Of a stretch of 64,000 nucleotides of DNA, positions 37,406-46,610 are shown in pieces (the first letter of the stretch is position 1; the number at the start of each line of letters is the position of its first letter). The notes beneath the pieces are model-generated. The model was not told the DNA's origin. It saw only the letters and a program-made list of their open reading frames with translations, and did no database searches. The translations under genes were made by a program, and so were the position numbers. The stretch spans positions 1 through 64,000 of the forward strand of contig JAFLEH010000031.1 of assembly GCA_017301995.1 (NCBI GenBank), given 5' to 3'. Origin of the DNA: Verrucomicrobiota bacterium. Lineage in GTDB: Bacteria > Verrucomicrobiota > Verrucomicrobiia > Verrucomicrobiales > Akkermansiaceae.

Positions 37406-40400
37406 CACAACCGGAATCGCACGCGATCTCCGCGGATGGATTTCCGCCGGGGTCCTTGCCGTGTGCCTTGTTTCCGGGCCGCCGGCTGCGGCGCAGGATG
37501 CGCCGCCCGCCCCACCGGCGCAACCGCCGCCGGAAGCCGCCCCCGCGGACGGTGACACCCGCGCCGTTTCACCCGCCGATGAGGCGCTCGCGCGGCTCCG
37601 CCAGGGCACGCTCGATATCGCCACCCTATCGGAAACCCTGCCGCTGCTCGCGAATCCGAAGCACCGCGAGTTCGTCCGGTCGAAAATCATCGGCATCGCC
37701 AGCCCGCCGCAGAGCGAATTGGTCGAATTGCTGGATCATCCGTATCTGGCAACCCGGTTGGCCGCGCTCGAATTGTTGGAGGAACTGGCGGGCACCGACC
37801 ACGCGTTCAATCCATGGCTTGCAGGCGAATCCCCGGAAAACGATGGTCCCCGCGCCCGCTGGAGGGCATGGGCCGGCAAGAAAACCGGAACCACTCCCGC
37901 AACGAGGCTGTTCTCCGACGATCAACGCCGATCCTATCTGTTGGATCTGCTCGGGTCCGATGCCGATAAGGCGGCCCGCGCGCGGCGGATGCTTGAGGCG
38001 GAAGGACTTCCCGCGGTCGGTTTCCTGGAAAGCTATCTCGCGTCCTCGCCAACGCTGCCGCCCGGCACCCGCGCCCGCGTCCGAGAGGCGCAATACCAGA
38101 TCGTTCTTTCCCGCCAGCTCGGCAGCCAGGCGTCCGACACCGCGCGGCATCTCGCGTTCGGCTCGCGCGACCAATTGCTCGCGGCGCTTTCGGTGATCCG
38201 GGGATGCGGCACCGCGGCGCTCCCCGTGTTGCGCGATTTCATCACCCACACCGACCCGCTGGTTAGAGAAACCGCGATCGACTCGCTGCTCGTAACGGGA
38301 GGCGAGCGTGCGGTCGAAATCGTGGCGCCTTTGTTGGAGAAAGAACCCGATGTCAATGTGATCCACGGCGCGCTCAGGCGGCTCAAGGAGATCAAATGCG
38401 CGGCGTCCGAAAAGCTCGTGGCCGGATTTCTAACCCATCCGGACGAGGACTTGCTGGTGTCCGCCATCCAGACCTGCCTTTCCCTATCCGGAGACAACAG
38501 CGACCGGTTTTCGATGCCGAACGAGCGCGCCAAGACCAATCCCGCACAGGACGGGGCGATCGTCAAATGCCTGGCGGATCCGCGGTGGCGCATCCGGGCG
38601 GCGGCGCTGGAGTTTGTCGCCAAACGCCGGCCACCGTCCTCCAAGGCGGCGACGTTGGTCCTGTTGGAAGATGCGGATCCGTTCGTCCGTTCGGCTGCGG
38701 TCAAGGCGGCGATCGCGCTCGGCGCCAAGGAAGCCCTGCCGGCATTGCGGAAGATGTTGCTGGCCGATATCAAGACGGCTCCGGTGGTGTTGGAGGGCTA
38801 TGCCGGTCTGAGTTCCAACCCCGACGCGGAAATGATCGCGAAACTCAATGCCGCTCCGGTTGATATCCGGGTTTCCATCATCGGTCCCGGCCTTCCCGAA
38901 GACCTTCTGATCCGCTACACCACCGATCCCGACACGGACTTGTCCTGCGCCGCATTGCGCTATCTGGCGCACGATTCGGATAGCGCCAAAAGCGCGAAGA
39001 CCGCCGGAGCGCTGCTCGCGGCGCTTCGCGGAAACGACCCGGCCCGGGCGGCCGCCGCCCTCGAACGCCTGCGGCTGCCCGATCCTTCCGATTCGGGCGT
39101 GCGGCTCGACCCCGCGCTGGCACGGGCGGCCGCCGCAGTTAGACAACCCGGCGAAACAACCGCGCTCGATCCGCTTTACGACGCGTTTCTGCTGCCCGGC
39201 GCCGACCGACCGCCGCCGTCCGACGCCACAACGGCCACCGCCGTCCTGAAAGGATCATTGGCCGATATTCTAACCGAGCTGGAGCGTTACGCCACACCGG
39301 AGACGCCCGCCGAACTCCGGCTGCCCGCGATTTTCAACCTGGTCCGCCACGCGCGCCCGGCGGGTTTCGCGGCGCTGATGCGGGATCTGCCGAAACTCGA
39401 CACCGCGGCGCGTGTCGCCGCCTGCGAGGCGATGGAGCAACCCTCGGCCAAAGCCGCGGCGGATATTCTAACAACATTGCTGCGGGATTCCTCGCCCGAG
39501 GTGCGCGCCGCGGCGGCGGAATGCGCGCTTTCCAACGAAAAGGCCCGCGCGCTGGTGCAGCTTCTCCTAACCGAACTGCGCCGTCCGGGAGCATCGCTCC
39601 AGCCCGCCGAGACCCTCAGCTACCGGTTCGGTTACGCCGCCCGCGAGAATGCCGCCCTGATGATTCCATGGGCGGCTTCGGTGCTGGGTGATCCCGGTTC
39701 TTCCGGCCCCCTGCGCGTGCTTGCCCTGGTTGCCGCCCGCGGTGCCGGCGGATCACGGTTGGTTGCTGCCATCCGCGAACAAACCCGCTCCGACGACGCG
39801 CATGTCCGCCGCGCCGCGTGGCACACGCTTCTCAGCCTCAAACCTAACGAAATTGCGGCGAACGCCAAGACCATCGCGGCCGATCCCGCCGCGTTCGTCA
39901 GGGAAGTGCTCCCCGACCGCGTCTCGGGCGCGCGCAGCAATTGGATCATCCGCTTTTCGGATACCGTTGCCGAAAGCGACTCGATGATCGATTACAACCG
40001 CCGTGCTCCGAAACAGTCAGCGGAGATCCGCACGGCGCTGGAAGGCATGGCCCGCCGCGATCCCTCGCCCCGCCTGCGGTTCGAAGCCGCGTTCGCACTG
40101 ATCACGCACGGCGTGCCTCCGCCGGACTTCGGCGAGTTCGCCGCTCTCAGCGCCAAACAACCGGGCGACGCGCATGTTGCCTATCGGATCGCCGACTGGC
40201 TGGATGACAACGCGGCGCGGGCCACTCCGGCGCTGCGCCCGCTGCTTGATCTGGCGGATGCCAAACGCATCAGTCCGAAGAACCTCGCCACCCTCGCCCG
40301 CCGAATGGCCTCCGGGGAAACCAAGGAGTTCGCCACCTTTGCCGCGCTTGCGTCGGACGCCGCCAAGCCCGCCGATCCATCAAAGCCCCTGCTGGAGCCC

Positions 40401-41513
40401 GAACAACCGGGTCTAAAGACCCCCGAACGCAAGTCCCTCGCCATCGTGTATTTCATAAAACCCGGCTGCCCGGAATGTGCCAAGGCACGGAGTTGGCTCG
40501 ATGATCTGAAGAAGGATTTTCCGCTTCTAACCATCGAGGAACACAGCATTCTCAATCCGGATTCGGTGGTCCTCAACCAGGCGCTGTGCGACCGGATGGG
40601 AGTGCCTTCCAACTATCACAACGTGGCGCCCGCCGTTTTCGCACAAGGCGGATGGCTGGTGAAGGAGTTCACTCCGAAGGCGCTTGCCGAACTGTTGGTG
40701 AAAACCTCCGCGCTTCCCGAAGATGAGACCTGGCGCGGCGTTGCCGAAAACCGGTTGGCCGAGGCGGCCGCCGCCGTCGAACGTCGCTACGAGGCCATCA
40801 CCCTGCCCGCCGTTCTCCTCGCGGGATTGATCGACGGGCTGAATCCCTGCGCGTTCGCCACCATTATCTTTTTCCTTTCCTATCTGCGCATCGCCCGGCG
40901 CACCCCGCGCGAGATGCTGATGGTCGGAATCGCCTTCGTTTCCGCGGTGTTTCTCGCCTATTTCGCGGCCGGACTCGCTCTCCATCAGGCCCTCGAATGG
41001 CTGCATTCGCGATTCGGCGGCTTGCGGGTGTGGCTGAACTACGCCTTCGGTGGGCTCGCGCTCGTCGCCGCGGTGCTCTCGTTGCGCGACGCGTTCCGCG
41101 CCCGGGCCGGACGGCTCGGCGAGATGACGCTGCAGCTTCCCGGCGCGCTCAAGGACCGCATCAAGGGCGTGGTCCGCACCGGCGCGCGGGCCCGGCGGTT
41201 TGTCATCGCGGCGTTCGTGTCGGGCATCGCGATCTCCTTCCTGGAACTCGCGTGCACCGGGCAGGTTTACGCGCCGATCATCTATCAAATCCAGCGAGGC
41301 AATCTCGACGCGGTCACATGGCTGTTCCTCTACAACCTCGCCTTCATCATCCCGCTGGCGGTCATTTTCGTCATGGCCTACGCCGGGCTCCGCGCCGAGG
41401 CGCTGATCTCGTTCCAACAGAAGCACACGTTCGCGGTCAAGCTTGCGCTCGCTTTGCTGTTCTTCGCCCTCGCGGCGTTCATCGTCATCGGTGACCGGAT
41501 CATAGGAGGGTGA
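37389..41513 (+). CDS. HEAT-repeat / thioredoxin / CcdA-DsbD fusion protein
   Basis: 1374 aa from the ATG at 37389, which overlaps the DUF4159 gene by 17 bp and begins a signal peptide (ISAGVLAVCLVSGPPAAAQD). About residues 60-990 are HEAT/PBS-type alpha-helical repeats (DPFVRSAAVKAAIALGAKEA). Next comes a thioredoxin-like domain with C1027-P-E-C1030 in YFIKPGCPECAKAR, then a six-helix CcdA/DsbD-type membrane domain with C1154 in GLNPCAFATI and C1289 in LELACTGQVY. Such domains carry electrons from cytoplasmic thioredoxin across the membrane. The fusion suggests that a large protein-binding scaffold delivers reductant to clients, perhaps the cysteine-rich DUF4159 neighbour. It ends the operon. 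Confidence 0.85.
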   Translation: MRCSTNTTGIARDLRGWISAGVLAVCLVSGPPAAAQDAPPAPPAQPPPEAAPADGDTRAVSPADEALARLRQGTLDIATLSETLPLLANPKHREFVRSKIIGIASPPQSELVELLDHPYLATRLAALELLEELAGTDHAFNPWLAGESPENDGPRARWRAWAGKKTGTTPATRLFSDDQRRSYLLDLLGSDADKAARARRMLEAEGLPAVGFLESYLASSPTLPPGTRARVREAQYQIVLSRQLGSQASDTARHLAFGSRDQLLAALSVIRGCGTAALPVLRDFITHTDPLVRETAIDSLLVTGGERAVEIVAPLLEKEPDVNVIHGALRRLKEIKCAASEKLVAGFLTHPDEDLLVSAIQTCLSLSGDNSDRFSMPNERAKTNPAQDGAIVKCLADPRWRIRAAALEFVAKRRPPSSKAATLVLLEDADPFVRSAAVKAAIALGAKEALPALRKMLLADIKTAPVVLEGYAGLSSNPDAEMIAKLNAAPVDIRVSIIGPGLPEDLLIRYTTDPDTDLSCAALRYLAHDSDSAKSAKTAGALLAALRGNDPARAAAALERLRLPDPSDSGVRLDPALARAAAAVRQPGETTALDPLYDAFLLPGADRPPPSDATTATAVLKGSLADILTELERYATPETPAELRLPAIFNLVRHARPAGFAALMRDLPKLDTAARVAACEAMEQPSAKAAADILTTLLRDSSPEVRAAAAECALSNEKARALVQLLLTELRRPGASLQPAETLSYRFGYAARENAALMIPWAASVLGDPGSSGPLRVLALVAARGAGGSRLVAAIREQTRSDDAHVRRAAWHTLLSLKPNEIAANAKTIAADPAAFVREVLPDRVSGARSNWIIRFSDTVAESDSMIDYNRRAPKQSAEIRTALEGMARRDPSPRLRFEAAFALITHGVPPPDFGEFAALSAKQPGDAHVAYRIADWLDDNAARATPALRPLLDLADAKRISPKNLATLARRMASGETKEFATFAALASDAAKPADPSKPLLEPEQPGLKTPERKSLAIVYFIKPGCPECAKARSWLDDLKKDFPLLTIEEHSILNPDSVVLNQALCDRMGVPSNYHNVAPAVFAQGGWLVKEFTPKALAELLVKTSALPEDETWRGVAENRLAEAAAAVERRYEAITLPAVLLAGLIDGLNPCAFATIIFFLSYLRIARRTPREMLMVGIAFVSAVFLAYFAAGLALHQALEWLHSRFGGLRVWLNYAFGGLALVAAVLSLRDAFRARAGRLGEMTLQLPGALKDRIKGVVRTGARARRFVIAAFVSGIAISFLELACTGQVYAPIIYQIQRGNLDAVTWLFLYNLAFIIPLAVIFVMAYAGLRAEALISFQQKHTFAVKLALALLFFALAAFIVIGDRIIGG

Positions 41514-41529
41514 TCCGGCCTCTCCAGCA

Positions 41530-44500
41530 TCACGGTTCCCCAACCCTGAGCCGGGCAAAAAATCGGGAAGCCCCGTTGGGAATCGGGATCGTGACCGTGA
41601 CGGTCTCGGTGGCGCCGTGGTCCATCGGCGTGCCGTACATGCCCGCGGTGGCGGTGGTCCAGATGCCGGCCATGGTTTCGGAGTATTCCACATCGGCCGT
41701 GAAGCCCGCCGCGACAGCCGCCTTTAGCCGGGTGAAAGTGAAGGTCATGTTGGCGCCGGATTTCGCCGCAACCGGCAGGTTGGATAGGTCGGCGGAATCA
41801 GGCTCGGTATCCAGCACGTACTCGACCATGTTGGCGAGACCGTCGGCATCCGGATCCGAACCGGGATTCCGGTCCGCCGGGGTGCCGACGGCGGGATGGG
41901 AACAGATCCAATCGGCGTAGGCGGCCGCGTGGTGCGGATGCGTCCCAATCACGGTTAGATAACCATTGCCAACGAAGACCCCCTGGAGACCCAGGAGGTT
42001 GAGATCGTCCGCATCGTATATTCCCGGGCTGACCGATGTGTTTCCGACTATCAGGGTTCCTACCGCGCTTTGAGCGTTCCCGAGATCCAGGGTGGAGCCG
42101 TTCATGGTCAGGGTGGCCGCCGGATTGTATAACGGCTCGTTCAGGATGAGCGCGGAAGTGTCCGATGTCAAATTGATGACGGAAAGACTATCCAATCCCT
42201 GCGGGTGGGCGTTGATGAGCCGAGCGCGGGTTCCCAGACCAACCCGACCGGTGCCGAGCGCACGCGCCGCTAAGGAACGCAGGGCCACAAAATCATCGCC
42301 GGACGCGGTGTGTGCGACCGTCCAGTCTCCGGCAAACGTATTGTCAGGCGATAGAACCGTTAGGGTGCGTACATTGCCGACCGTGGCCGCGCCGGTATCG
42401 GATACCAGGGCGATCACACCGGATCCGTTTAGACGGCCCGAAACGTTCACGTTGTTGGAATAGGATCCGCCGGAGATGACCATCGAGGTACTCCCCTGGA
42501 ACGACAGCGTGTTGGAAAGATGGTGGGTACAACTGCCGGTGGTCGCCCGGAAGCGTACGGTGCCTCCGTCCTCCACCGCAACATCCGGGAGACTGTAGCT
42601 GACGTTTTGATTGGTTGTCGAGTGGGAACGAACCAGATCGAGTGTTCCATCGTCGGCGATCCTCAACATTGCGCCGACAAGAGCTTGCGAGTTGGACGCC
42701 GGATCGTTGGAAGACACGGTCTGCTTTTCAACCAGATAGATCAGTCCTTCGCCCTGGGTACCGGTAGTCGGAGCCGGTAGGGCGTGGCTCCAGATGGACG
42801 CGGATGTCCAAGGCCCATCGTCCACCGACACGGCATCCGGCGGATACAGACCGACCGAAAGCATACCGGTTCCGGAGAACGTCGCGGCGCCTCCGAGCTC
42901 AGTTAGACTGGCGGCGGTGTATTTTCCGGGATCGACAGAGACACCCTCCAATCGCAGATCGCCGATGTGGCTGTGCCCGCTTCCGAGAATGAGTGTGCCG
43001 CCGTTGATGACGAGAATTGCCGACGGGTTGGTCCAAGGTTCCAGCAGATCCAGCGTCGCGGTGACGCTGTCCAGCGTCACCCCTGCGAGGCTGTCGAGCG
43101 CACCGGCCGCGGCGCCGCGGAGTTGTGAAAACGGGCCGAGGCGCACCAACCCGCTTCCGAGCGCTCCCGCGCCGTTGGCCGTGAGACAAAGGCGTCGGGT
43201 GGTGTCGGAAGTGTTATCTCCGGCAACCGACCAGTTTCCCGAAAAAGCCGCCGCGGGCGCGTCCACGCGAAGTATGCGCCTTTCGCCGCTTTGACCCTGC
43301 AGTGATCCAGTTAGATCGATATCGCCGCCGCCGAACAGACCGCCGTCGAGGATGAGTGAATTGGTATAGGCCGATCCGCTATCAGACTGAATCCGGATCG
43401 TCGCGCGGCCCGCCGGCACCGCCAACGGGCTGGATAGGGTGCGGACAACATTGCCCGCGGCGGTGTTGTATGACTGGAGGGCGGCTCCGTCCGCGAGAAT
43501 CAGGCTTTTCAAATCCACGGTTTGGCTGGTGTTGCCGCCGGCCGAGGTATGGCGGAGCCGGAGAACGCCGCCCTTTGCGATCTGCAACGAGTCGCCGGGA
43601 AAGGTCAGGCCGCTTGCCACCGGCGAATCAACCGTCGTGCCAGTGCGAACCGCATAATGGTGCCCCGCGTCCGCGGCGGTGGCGTTGCTCCAGGTTTCCG
43701 GATTCGTCCACTCGCCGTTGGCGACGGAGGACACATCCGCTACAACCGAGATGTCCGGCCCTTGCGGAGCGGCCTGGATCATGACAAAGGCGACGGATTG
43801 CAGGCCAGCGGCATCTTCTATCCGATAGGTCAGCCAATCGATGCCGGAGGTGAAGGATGCGGGCGGCGTGTAGGACAGGCGGTCGCGCCCGCCCGGTCCA
43901 GAGGCCGCAACGCGCGCCACGGTTCCGCCGAGATGGCTGGTGGTATCAAAGGAACGCAGCGTGATGGCATCGCCGTTGCTATCCGAATCGTTATCGAGCA
44001 CGTCCAGCGCGAGAGGCGCTCCGGAAATGAGGGCGCGGCCGCGGTCGGCATTGGCGCGCGGAGGCAGCGGTGATGGCCAGGGGCCGAGCGCATCCAACAA
44101 CCCCGGAACGCGGCTGTCGCGGTGGGACACAATCCGCGCGAGATCGGCACTCGAAAACCGGCTCAGACCGTTCCCGGACATCACGGTGGGTCCCTCCGGC
44201 ACGCCACCTTCGGAATGGCCGCAGCCCCAATTGTGGCCGACTTCGTGACGCCAGACGGTGGAAAAATCCCCGTCGGTGCTGGAACCGCGGATGCTCACCC
44301 AAGCGTATCGGTTCGACGTACCGACCGAACCGATCCAGGCGAGCCCGCTGCTGCCGAGGGTCTGCACGGTTAGGGCGAGGTCATGGTTGGAGCCGGGCAG
44401 ATCGACGGGCAGCACGGTTTCCCATTCGGATTTTAGCAACGACAGGCTGGTGGAGCGGTCATCGTCCGGGGCGATTCGGACGATCACCCGGCCGATCCGG

Positions 44501-45099
44501 TGGAACAACGCCGCATCACGCAGATAGATCGCGTTGGCCTGGATGATCGACCACTCGGCGCGTTCGAGGGCGGTGCCGGAGCTTTGTCCGGCTTGATTGT
44601 AGTAGGTGTTGGTTAGATCAACTCCAACCTCAGCGGCGCGGACATTGGAGCCTGCGCCGCCGGACCCCACCAACAGCGTGGGATAGCCGGGGGTCCAACT
44701 TGCCGGTGAAGGCAGCGTCACGGCGGATCCCGTGCCACGCCATGTGGTACCATCCTCGAATACGATGGTCGTGCGCATGCTGCCATCATCAAGGACCTGA
44801 CCCGCGGCGATGGCGCCCGGGCGTTGCAACACGGTGCCCAGATAGGTGCGGGCGGGCCGCGATGGGGCAAATGGGGTGTAGGTGCCGCCACCCTGATGCT
44901 CAAACACCTCGAACGCCGGACCGCGAACCGACTGGAGAGTCAAGGAAACATGGAGCGAACCGCCCGGATAGGTGTAGGTGCGCGCCAAGGTGGCGGCAGG
45001 TTCCGCGTCCGCCCATGTTGGATCTGGCAAGCATATCAACAGCGCGCCAAGCGCGAACGACCGAAAGAACAAACGCTCGGGGTAGGATCGCGATGTCAT
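41530..45099 (-). CDS. Secreted metzincin-like metalloprotease with beta-strand repeats
   Basis: 1189 aa from MTSRSYPERLFFRSFALGAL, which gives the best signal peptide (LLICLPDPTWADA). The protease domain has the zinc motif H285-E-V-G-H289-N-W-G-C-G-H295 (HExxHxxGxxH) and a likely Met-turn at M307 (TVMSGN). A cadherin-like segment follows (ALDVLDNDSDSNGDAITLRS), then two long beta-helix parts with passenger-type repeats (for example NPSAILVINGGTLILGSGHS). It ends in a DxDxDG-type C-terminal domain (DPDADGLANMVEYVLDTEPD). That end is highly similar to the C-terminus of the protein coded at 46611-50627. Likely secreted or surface-bound; substrate unknown. Confidence 0.85.
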   Translation of the reverse strand: MTSRSYPERLFFRSFALGALLICLPDPTWADAEPAATLARTYTYPGGSLHVSLTLQSVRGPAFEVFEHQGGGTYTPFAPSRPARTYLGTVLQRPGAIAAGQVLDDGSMRTTIVFEDGTTWRGTGSAVTLPSPASWTPGYPTLLVGSGGAGSNVRAAEVGVDLTNTYYNQAGQSSGTALERAEWSIIQANAIYLRDAALFHRIGRVIVRIAPDDDRSTSLSLLKSEWETVLPVDLPGSNHDLALTVQTLGSSGLAWIGSVGTSNRYAWVSIRGSSTDGDFSTVWRHEVGHNWGCGHSEGGVPEGPTVMSGNGLSRFSSADLARIVSHRDSRVPGLLDALGPWPSPLPPRANADRGRALISGAPLALDVLDNDSDSNGDAITLRSFDTTSHLGGTVARVAASGPGGRDRLSYTPPASFTSGIDWLTYRIEDAAGLQSVAFVMIQAAPQGPDISVVADVSSVANGEWTNPETWSNATAADAGHHYAVRTGTTVDSPVASGLTFPGDSLQIAKGGVLRLRHTSAGGNTSQTVDLKSLILADGAALQSYNTAAGNVVRTLSSPLAVPAGRATIRIQSDSGSAYTNSLILDGGLFGGGDIDLTGSLQGQSGERRILRVDAPAAAFSGNWSVAGDNTSDTTRRLCLTANGAGALGSGLVRLGPFSQLRGAAAGALDSLAGVTLDSVTATLDLLEPWTNPSAILVINGGTLILGSGHSHIGDLRLEGVSVDPGKYTAASLTELGGAATFSGTGMLSVGLYPPDAVSVDDGPWTSASIWSHALPAPTTGTQGEGLIYLVEKQTVSSNDPASNSQALVGAMLRIADDGTLDLVRSHSTTNQNVSYSLPDVAVEDGGTVRFRATTGSCTHHLSNTLSFQGSTSMVISGGSYSNNVNVSGRLNGSGVIALVSDTGAATVGNVRTLTVLSPDNTFAGDWTVAHTASGDDFVALRSLAARALGTGRVGLGTRARLINAHPQGLDSLSVINLTSDTSALILNEPLYNPAATLTMNGSTLDLGNAQSAVGTLIVGNTSVSPGIYDADDLNLLGLQGVFVGNGYLTVIGTHPHHAAAYADWICSHPAVGTPADRNPGSDPDADGLANMVEYVLDTEPDSADLSNLPVAAKSGANMTFTFTRLKAAVAAGFTADVEYSETMAGIWTTATAGMYGTPMDHGATETVTVTIPIPNGASRFFARLRVGEP

Positions 45100-45138
45100 G
45101 GGGTCTGGTTTGCGGCCTGGCAATCGGGCGAAACCCTA

Positions 45139-46548
45139 TCAGCGCCGCCGACGGCGGGCCAGCGCCACCAACCCGATACCTCCAAGCAGGAACACCGAAG
45201 GCTCGGGAATGATCATGAGTTGGAGGCTTCCGGTCTGGAAATAGGCCTTGCGACCCATGGATCCCACATTGGCCGCATTTGCCAGTCCGAAGTTGTCCAA
45301 CCCCGCGGATGAGAAATCCTGAGTGTTGCTGATGAGCGTGTAGGGCGTGTTGAGAACGAGGGTGTCCCAGTCGATCCCCTGGATGTTGTCAATGCCGAAC
45401 CCGCTGCCAAAGGTGACCGTGCCGCTCACGGCCAGCGGATCGGCGAGATTTGCTATGGTTAGATACGATTCTCCGTCGAAGGCAAGTGTTCCGCCGAGGG
45501 TGCCCGTTCCGCCGACAGTCGCGTTCGCTGCCACTGAAACCGCGGTACTCCCGAGCGCACCGGAGACCAGCAGGGTTCCGGCGGAGACGGTGGTGGCTCC
45601 GGTGTAGGTGTTGTTTCCGGAGAGGGTGAGAATGCCGGAGCCTGCCTTGGTGAAGGCGAGGTTATTGCCGGCGGTGGTCGCAAGAGTTCCGGCGTAGGTC
45701 GTGGCGGACGCCTGATTGACGGTTAGAGCGGAGGATGTTGCGGTGCCCTGAATCGTTCCGCCCGTGCCCGAAAGGGCGCCGATGGAAGACGAATAGGCTC
45801 CGAGATTGACCGTTCCGTTCGTATTGACGGTGAGCGGGCTGTTGGTGGAATTGATCGCGGCACCGAAAGTGACGGTGGCCCACTGATTGACGGTAAGGGA
45901 CCCGGTTCCCCAGCCGGTGGCGGTGTTGATGTTGAGGCTGAGCGTATCGGTGGAGATGTTTCCCGACACGGCGACGTTTCCGCTGTATCCGCTGGTGGAG
46001 TTCGTGCCGTTGACGTTGACCGTGCGGGTGGAGCCGGTGGTGCCGCTGCGCTGGAGCGTGAGGGTGCCGGAGCCCGTGTAGCCGTTGTTGAATGTCAGTT
46101 GGTTGGTGTAACCACCCGAGTCGTTCATTTCCACGGTTACAGCGTTGCCCAAGGTAACCCGGTTGGCAAGGATCTGGGTGACCGAGCCATTCGAACTGGC
46201 GGGTTTGATCGTTGCCCCGTCCACGGTCAGGTTGGAAATCGTGTTCGTGACGTTGATGTTGCTCCCCCCGTTGGTGCGGAACAGGCGGAGGATCGCTCCG
46301 CCTGAGACGGTTAGGGAATCTCCCCCGAACGTGGAAGCGTTGGCATCGGGGTTGGTGATGGTCTTGCCCGAGCCGTTCACCGTATAGGTATTGCCCGCGG
46401 CAGGGGCGAGCCCGTCGCTCCAGTTGGTTGATGTGGTCCAGTTGCCGGTGGTTGTCCCCACCCAGGTGATGGGCGCCGCGTGTGTAACGGCAGAGACGGA
46501 AAAGAGTAGCAGGGGAGGGGTGACGAGCCGGAGTAGTTCTGATTTCAC
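45139..46548 (-). CDS. Exported beta-strand repeat protein with PEP-CTERM tail
   Basis: 469 aa from a GTG start whose following residues (KSELLRLVTPPLLLFSV) match the N-terminus of the next paralogue; an ATG at 46614 is an alternative but overlaps that gene's stop. Signal peptide ends near THA. The body has passenger-associated transport repeats, with the canonical GSGILTLSGNNTYTGATTVS. The C-terminus is a PEP-CTERM sorting signal: IPEPSVFLLGGIGLVALA then RRRRR, the target of exosortase. No exosortase gene is in the window. The first 270 or so residues are close to those of the protein coded upstream, with about three quarters identity by eye. Confidence 0.85.
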   Translation of the reverse strand: MKSELLRLVTPPLLLFSVSAVTHAAPITWVGTTTGNWTTSTNWSDGLAPAAGNTYTVNGSGKTITNPDANASTFGGDSLTVSGGAILRLFRTNGGSNINVTNTISNLTVDGATIKPASSNGSVTQILANRVTLGNAVTVEMNDSGGYTNQLTFNNGYTGSGTLTLQRSGTTGSTRTVNVNGTNSTSGYSGNVAVSGNISTDTLSLNINTATGWGTGSLTVNQWATVTFGAAINSTNSPLTVNTNGTVNLGAYSSSIGALSGTGGTIQGTATSSALTVNQASATTYAGTLATTAGNNLAFTKAGSGILTLSGNNTYTGATTVSAGTLLVSGALGSTAVSVAANATVGGTGTLGGTLAFDGESYLTIANLADPLAVSGTVTFGSGFGIDNIQGIDWDTLVLNTPYTLISNTQDFSSAGLDNFGLANAANVGSMGRKAYFQTGSLQLMIIPEPSVFLLGGIGLVALARRRRR

Positions 46549-46610
46549 GGTTGTGTGGATTCTGTCGTTTCGGATTGATTCGAGGGTGGATGGTCGCTCA
46601 TCAGTTAAAA

